Below are positions 58,583 to 64,000 of a stretch of 64,000 nucleotides of DNA, piece by piece. Position 1 is the stretch's first letter. Each line of letters opens with the position of its first letter. A program made the translations under genes and the position numbers. Source of the stretch: Ceratodon purpureus (Eukaryota > Streptophyta > Bryopsida > Pseudoditrichales > Ditrichaceae); the NCBI GenBank assembly GCA_014871385.1, contig CM026426.1:69607287-69671286 (forward strand), written 5' to 3'. The notes under the pieces are model-generated. The model saw nothing but the letters and a program-made list of their open reading frames with translations. It was not told the origin of the DNA and searched no databases.

Positions 58583-59922
58583 TAGCAAGAAGATCGACTA
58601 CAAGAAGAATAGGGGGTTCTTCGGTTACAATGTCACGGCAGTGAGTGCTACCACACTTACAATGGAAAGAAAAAACGGCATCAAGAGCATTCACTTCTGG
58701 TCTCTGAAAACTACAACCATAATCCCAGATTAGTTCTTCAAATGCTGGAATATTAAATCGTGCGAAGTAGGCAACATGGTACACTCCACCATGGTTGCTG
58801 TTGACTCTCACTGGCACGTCAATAAGGTTGGCGTCTTCACATCTGATCAACAAACGACCACATGTAGTGAGTAATGGAGAAAGAAACCAACTACATGCAA
58901 AAATCCTCAGTAGTGCTATACCCACAATTAGACAAATTTACAAGGGATCCAGTGCACAGAAAATTTTCATACCTGTGGTTTACAAATCGGGAGACATTAG
59001 AGAGATTTGTGCCGTCTATGCACAACGCGACATCATCGTTTACTACTTGCTCAGATTTCCAATCAGCATCTAGTGCTAGTGTAAATGCCTCCCATTTCCC
59101 TAGCTTCGCAGTAGCCCTCCGTTACATGAGCTCCGCATTTGTAGCAATCTCCCCTGCATATTCAAACACAAAACTCCCTTTCTGAATGGGGCTAATTGCT
59201 TGCAGTCCCCACCCCTTCGAACCAGTCCAAAACACTTGAAGGGGAATGGATAACTCCCGCTGGACAACTCTGTTGCCACACGACCACTTGCAGCTGCAGC
59301 CATCATTGCATTCTTGAATGAAAACCCTGTTGGTATGACCAGGGCATGAAGAACCTTCATCAGGTGAACACGTTAATCCACAGAATAATGTCTCCTCCAT
59401 CAAACCCTGACCAACACCACAAAATAGTGGACCAAGGTACCAATCAGTACACATAGTAGAAGTTCGTACTAAAGAACAATACAGAAATAACAAATTGGTA
59501 CACAGAGCAGTTCACAAAGAACAATTGCGTACAAAGAAGATAATGTCAAACCAACAGAAAGTAAGAAACCTTGATTCCTTGCAATGTTGGTCATAAAATA
59601 TACTTATCCATTTGAATTAGACAATACTTACGGGTTGGTATAGGAGAGAACTACGTAGCCGACCTCGTGTTGTAAACGCTAAGTGGACAAGGTTTTGTAG
59701 CCCATAGGTGCATCTTCTCCTAAGACAACCATTTTTGCAACCAGTGCAAGACTCCGGGAAAACCAATTTCATCTTACTCAAGTGGGTAGATGCAAGTGTG
59801 GATGCTTTGGAGTGAGGAATGAACGTGAATTCCTCTAAAGCATTAAGTTCCTTACCTGGCACCCACACCGAGACTAGAACGCGTTCTAATCCATTTGACA
59901 GGTCGCGTGCATCATACCACAA
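58583..59922 (-). pseudogene. SUVR-type SET domain exons (copy 2, decayed)
   Basis: 59922-59617 carries the pre-SET start (DARDLSNGLERVLV..FTFIPHS) and a Cys-rich run. 59493-58973 reads QECNDGCSCKWSCGNRVVQ, GWGLQAISPIQKGSFVFEYAGEI, NDDVALCIDG and SRFVNH. A GT-AG intron at 58972-58843 follows, then CEDANLIDVPVRV, EELIWDYG and a post-SET FHCKCGSTHC. An in-frame TAA lies at 59122-59124 between NAELM and RRATAK. Alignment with copy 1 (NRETMWRIGL) shows the frame otherwise intact. The last codons run into gypsy element 2. Copy 1 lacks the intron between NHR and CED. Confidence 0.7.
58843..58972 (-). other. Intron in the SET domain of copy 2
   Basis: Donor CCACAG|GTATGA and acceptor TTGATCAG|AT split the Arg codon of NHR-CED. 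Splicing regenerates the NHRCEDANL motif exactly as it stands uninterrupted in copy 1. Confidence 0.75.
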
Positions 59923-60059
59923 ATGTTCCTATGGACAAAAACACAACCTCAAAATAGTGTTAGCTCTTAATCCAGAATCTAGTATTGGAGAAGCTACAAG
60001 TGTAAATCAAAAAATCAAAATTGCTCCGGTTGCAGCGACACCCTCGACCAACTAGGAAA

Positions 60060-61440
60060 CCGCTGCAACACTCAGGGGGCTGCGGGCATCAACGGGCGAT
60101 TGAGGATCGGTCCTCCTTTGCTCACTTTCGGCTTTGATTGCTTCTTCTTCTTGTTGTCGCGCTTTCCTTATTTCTTGCCTACTCCAACCCGCTCCTCTTG
60201 AATGTCCGCGACGTCTTCAAGGGAATCGCCCTTCTGCTGATCACCAAGGTTCGCCCGCTCAGTCTGATTTTTGAGAACTCTGCGCTTCTTCCTTGAGCCT
60301 ATGCCCTCGGCCTGGTCTGCTTCTTCGTCTTGGTCTTTCTGCTCCCTACCCTTTCGCTTCCTTGTTTTAGCTATAACTGAGCCCTCGGCTTGGTCTACAT
60401 CTTGTTCTTGATCATTCTGGTGTCTACCTGTTCGCTTTTTTTTTTAACTGTAACTGTCCCTCCTTCCTTCTCCGAACTTACACCCCTTGTCGGCTGAATT
60501 CGCAGTGGGGCTTCCCCGACATTCCGCTTTCTTCCTCTTGAATCTGCCTTATTCTTACAACGAACTTCGGCCTAAGTACCAGATACTTCAGGTTCTCCTG
60601 CATCACGCATTCCTCTACGATCTTTGCCGCTGGGATTGCCGCCCCTATAACTCGAGACATTAGTAACAAAACTAGTATACTGAGATCAGAATTAGTACAC
60701 TAAGTACTCACTGAGTACACTAATCAGCTTTACATTTCACATGAGATGATATGGAATGGGAATAATATTTGGCAAAGTTGCATGTACATACCCTAATGAT
60801 GTAATTGGTTGTTGTAATGTTCCCCCGGTTGCTCCATGCTCCTCCATGATGATTTCAACTACCCCTGCCTCTTGCTCCTGTCCTGTAATTGTTCCCTCCC
60901 CACCCCCCACATCCGCAATGGATATCACTGGTGTATCACCCTGCGCTGCCTCTTGTCCCCCTGGCCCCAACAGACCTCCGTCATCTTCTCCTCCGACGGC
61001 AATGGTGTTCTCAATTACATCTGTAATTCTTTCGTCCCCACCCCCCTCACCCGCAGTGGGTATCACTAAAGTATCACCCTTTGTGAATTCATGTCCACCA
61101 GGCCGGAAGACACCTCCCTCATCTTCTCCTACACTCGCAATGGTGTTTCCAATTACATCTGTAATTGTTCCCGCCACGACCCCCTCACCCGCAGTGGATA
61201 TCAGTAGTGTATCACCCTCCGAAATATCTTGTCCCCCGGGCCCCAACGCAGCACTCATATCTTCCCCTCCGCCTGCAATGGTGTTCTCAATTGCTTCGTG
61301 AACTTCAGCTTGTACCCCTACCTCTTCGACTGTGCTAAGAACTTGGTCTTCCATAAATCCAATAGTCGTTGGTGAATCCCTTCCTCACATGTCCGTGTCG
61401 ATGAGCTCCTCATCGTCGCTTCTTCCACATTTGGTGCCAT
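60060..61440 (-). pseudogene. Linker exons of the SET gene (copy 2)
   Basis: 61354-60737 encodes three tandem repeats of 46 residues (units begin near EAIENTIAG, DVIGNTIAS and DVIENTIAV; each has GPGGQ- and GDT-like words). 60669-60478 is a short open block. 60460-60060 is broken but clearly Lys/Arg-rich (RKKRRVLKN, KKKKQSKPK), a likely nuclear signal like that of copy 1. The first block may begin upstream near 61440 through an in-frame TGA (about 61387). The order matches the linker of copy 1, though sequence similarity is low. Confidence 0.4.
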
Positions 61441-62072
61441 GCTCTATGCAATGTCAAATAACACATAGTACATTATGGTTTGGACTGGAGTCTAAAATGT
61501 ACAAACTATGTACAAATAATCTGGACTTGGCTATAAACAGTGTACAACTTTGTACACATAGTACAAATGAGCTGTACAAAATAGAGCACAGTACTCTAGT
61601 AACACTAATGAACAGTACAAACAAAGGTAAAACACTACTTAGATATGATCAAGAGGTGCAATGAGTACAAGTGAATGGACAGACACAAGCTCAATACAAT
61701 TCGAAGTACAAACAGTCGAACCAGAAACATGGACATATCGCAACTTCACGAAACAAGTGCATTGAACATACAAACTATACGACAGTACCAACTATACAAT
61801 AAACTATGTAATTCTATGTACAAACAAATAACATCATGTACGTATACAAAAATGCCAAGGTACTAGCTCTGACCACACCGCATTACAGAGTACGCAATAT
61901 CAACTGACTTGGTACGAATCATTAAAATAAAGAATATGAATATACAAACAATACCTCCGGCACTACAAACTTTACAATACAACTATTCCTAGTGACACGT
62001 CCTTAGAAGCCTTGTACACAAAAAATGATACAGATCATAGATGTACTAGAAGGTATATTGTGTACAACATTA
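61441..62072 (-). other. GTAC-rich intron (copy 2)
   Basis: The intron begins at donor ATAGAAG|GTAATG (62072-62073). GTAC occurs about seventeen times by eye, mostly as GTACAAA on the plus strand. No frame is seen. It corresponds to the GTAC-rich stretch of copy 1 but has a different longer consensus. Confidence 0.55.
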
Positions 62073-62073
62073 C

Positions 62074-63868
62074 CTTCTATGAATTGCATGGCCTTAAGAT
62101 ATGCTCTAGCGGCTTCACTTCTAGCTGCTAAGTCTGCAGTAGTAGTAGATGCACACTCCGTGCGCATCTTGATCCACTCATCACCTCCGCAGCCAGGACG
62201 TCCCCAACCATGCACACCTCTCCATCCGAAACTCATGATCCATTTGATGGGCTGAATCTGTTTACAGTCTGGAGCATAACATTCTGAGCCACGGGTAAAT
62301 ACTACCAATGCACACCATGGGTGGTAGACGTGCCTACAACTAGAGACAATGATTTGTGAATGGGGAAAATCAAATCCACAAAGAGTGCAACCGCCTATGT
62401 CGATGGGTCCTCCAGTATTGCCTCCTTCCCCTACTGAGTACACCAAGGGCAGTGGTCTCATATGCAAGCCAGCACTTCCACGTCCAAGGTGTGCATGCTC
62501 CGCTTGAAGAGCCTCGACCTGCATCCGCTTTAGTGCCACTGATTCGCTCTGAATTGAGAGACTCTTCTCCAGTTCAGAAACAATCTTCTGTATACTCTTC
62601 GCAGTGTTTCGCTCGCTTTGTACTAACTCAGAACATGCTTTCACTTTCTCCTCCAAGGCCGAAAGCGCCGACGAATCCATTGTTCCCTTAGACCTAGCTC
62701 CCGCTAAATCCTTCTCGTACGTCTTCAGCCTCTTCTTCTAGATACGAACCACCCCCGCATTGTGCTCAATTTTTTTAACCTGTTTCTCTTTGGTCCGAGT
62801 AGCCACCCGTTCACCCTCAATCCTTGCCTCAAGCTCCATGTACTCCACCGCCAATAATTTCTCCACGTACTCTAGCCGGGAGCCGCTGTCATCTCCATCT
62901 GTAATCTTTCCGCCCACTGAGCTACCCCTCCCTTTGCATACCTCTGAGTGAAGCTCTCGAGGATCCACTGGAATCTTTCGCCATGCGCCTCGTTGAGCTG
63001 CAGTTCCTTCCTTTGCCTTTACAAGCTTGACGACGTTACGAGCATGTGTCTTACGCTGAGTTAGATTTGTTGCTGCACCGTAGGCGGCCCAATTCACCTT
63101 CTCGTTCTCCTCCTCCAAGACTATCCCCCTAGCCATCTTGTGGGGGAGCAAGTGAGGCAGAGCTTCCCGTTGATAGAGAGCCGCCATGAGCTCCTGAACC
63201 CTCTTCCTTATTCGTTTCTTTTTTATGGATTTCCAATAGTACCCATTTTGCCCTTCCTTACCAACTGGCTCGCCAAAAAGGGCCACACACTTCTCATCAT
63301 CGAATGGTTCTCCCTTCCATCTTGTAAGCTTCATGGGATCAGCTCCTTTGTCCTTAAATCCATACTTCTCCGTGAAGAATGCCCGATTCAGCAACGGCGG
63401 TGGGTCTGATAGCTTCGGTAGCTCCTCACTGTCCCTCAAACCGTCACTGTTTGTATCTTCTTTGTCATCATCTCCGTCGTCTTCCTCTCCATGCGCATCT
63501 ACTTCCCCCTCCTCCTCCTCCTCCTCCTCCTCGTCCTCCTCGTCCTCCCTATCCTCCCCCTCGTCCTCCTCCTCCTCTCCATCCTCCTCCTCGTCCTCGT
63601 CGTCCTCTTTGTCCTCCCCATCCTCCCCATCCTTGGAGCTGTCCCTATCCTCCTCTTCCTCCTCTCCGCCGTCACTGTTTGCCTCCCCAGTGTCTCCTTC
63701 CTCCATGGTCTCATCTTCGTCGCCGTCCCCAAGCGAACCGCTGCCCCTCTGTTTTTGGGCTGCCAATGCCAGATCGGTAAGTGTGGACATGTCTGTCCCA
63801 CGCCCCCTTGATCCAGAATTGGCGCCCTTGCCCCTAGTCCGTGCCATATCCCCTGACTCACAGTACAT
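62074..63868 (-). pseudogene. N-terminal, coiled-coil and RING-like part of the SET gene (copy 2)
   Basis: The frame opens at 63868 (MYCESGDMARTRGKG; the second Met at 63847 is an alternative start). After a Gly/Ser-rich head comes a run of about 100 mostly acidic residues, encoded by CTC/CCT repeats on the plus strand (about 63.45-63.72 kb). LTRWKGEPF and LFGEPVGKEGQNGYYW follow, the block shared with copy 1. The coiled coil runs through one in-frame TAG (62738-62740) into ALEEKVKACSELV. A RING-like finger follows: CTLCGFDF, SSCRHVYHPWC and CYAPDC. The exon ends at donor 62074. Intact finger Cys and His residues suggest the domain was functional until recently. Confidence 0.6.
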
Positions 63869-64000
63869 GCTACATCAACATTAGTACATTTTACCCTAAT
63901 CAGTACACACCGCACACTCCTTTTCCCCTTTTAAACTCTAAAACATTAGAAGAGAGCGTTCTTGATCCAGAATCACGGAGTCTCAATTAGGATAGAATGA
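63869..64000. other. Upstream end of copy 2
   Basis: This is the presumed leader of the minus-strand gene, with several GTAC words. Nothing else is seen. Confidence 0.3.

Noticed and set aside
1906-62740. A changed genetic code in which TAG is sense
   Set aside because: TAG also ends full-length frames (for example at 20948 and 31928), and TAA and TGA interruptions occur as well; decay by C-to-T change is simpler.
63333-63884. Long plus-strand Ser/Pro-rich open frames
   Set aside because: They are the antisense of the acidic (GAG/GAC) tract of the copy 2 SET gene; composition alone keeps them open.
1-64000. tRNA, rRNA or snRNA genes
   Set aside because: No cloverleaf with A and B box pair, and no conserved rRNA block, was recognised on either strand by eye; a covariance-model scan would be decisive.

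Overview
This is eukaryotic nuclear DNA, most likely from the green plant lineage. A streptophyte alga or bryophyte fits best; a charophyte such as Chara is my guess and is not proven. The signs are spliced genes with GT-AG introns, AAACCCTA telo-box strings and TTTAGGG telomere-like DNA, plant-type Ty3/gypsy elements, SUVR-type SET genes, and FCP1-like proteins of the plant form (D-x-N-G in place of D-x-D-x-T). I saw no rRNA, tRNA, CRISPR array or bacterial operon.

Layout. 1-2574 (+): the 3' part of a spliced transposase-like gene whose intron is a 23-bp minisatellite. 3127-7728 (-): a gene with an unusual order of parts: charged N-terminal domain, coiled coil, RING-like finger, basic linker, pre-SET, SET. 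A diverged, decayed copy lies at 58583-63868 (-), near the other end of the window. 7.7-12.9 kb is mostly non-coding, with fragments of LTR-type elements. 12.9-18.3 kb holds a broken hAT DNA transposon split by about 2.5 kb of foreign DNA. 18.3-19.4 kb is AT-rich and empty.

19.9-33.6 kb is the most unusual part. Three tandem FCP1-like genes (-) lie downstream of a gene (-) that appears to join a ParB-like domain to a DNA N4/N6-methyltransferase-like domain. That gene is head-to-head, across about 1 kb, with a gene (+) made of three repeats and then a DDE-transposase-like (DUF7869-type) region. At least 25 copies of a 17-bp hairpin (GTCGGC-5 nt-GCCGAC) are scattered over this block only. They sit in introns, 5' leaders, gene ends and even codons.

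34.7-58.6 kb is a nest of LTR-type fossils. A broken Ty3/gypsy element (38.8-51.6 kb) is invaded by a 3.43-kb unit. An inverted copy of the same unit abuts the gypsy element's left edge, giving a large inverted repeat. A second, younger, internally incomplete gypsy copy (52769-58580, 5-bp target duplication GTTAG) sits in the 3' end of the second SET gene.

Many reading frames that otherwise align well carry single in-frame stops, often TAG. Most genes here therefore look like ageing, repeat-rich accessory DNA. Exon joins are by eye from splice consensus and reading frame. Domain names rest on motif recognition, not on database searches.
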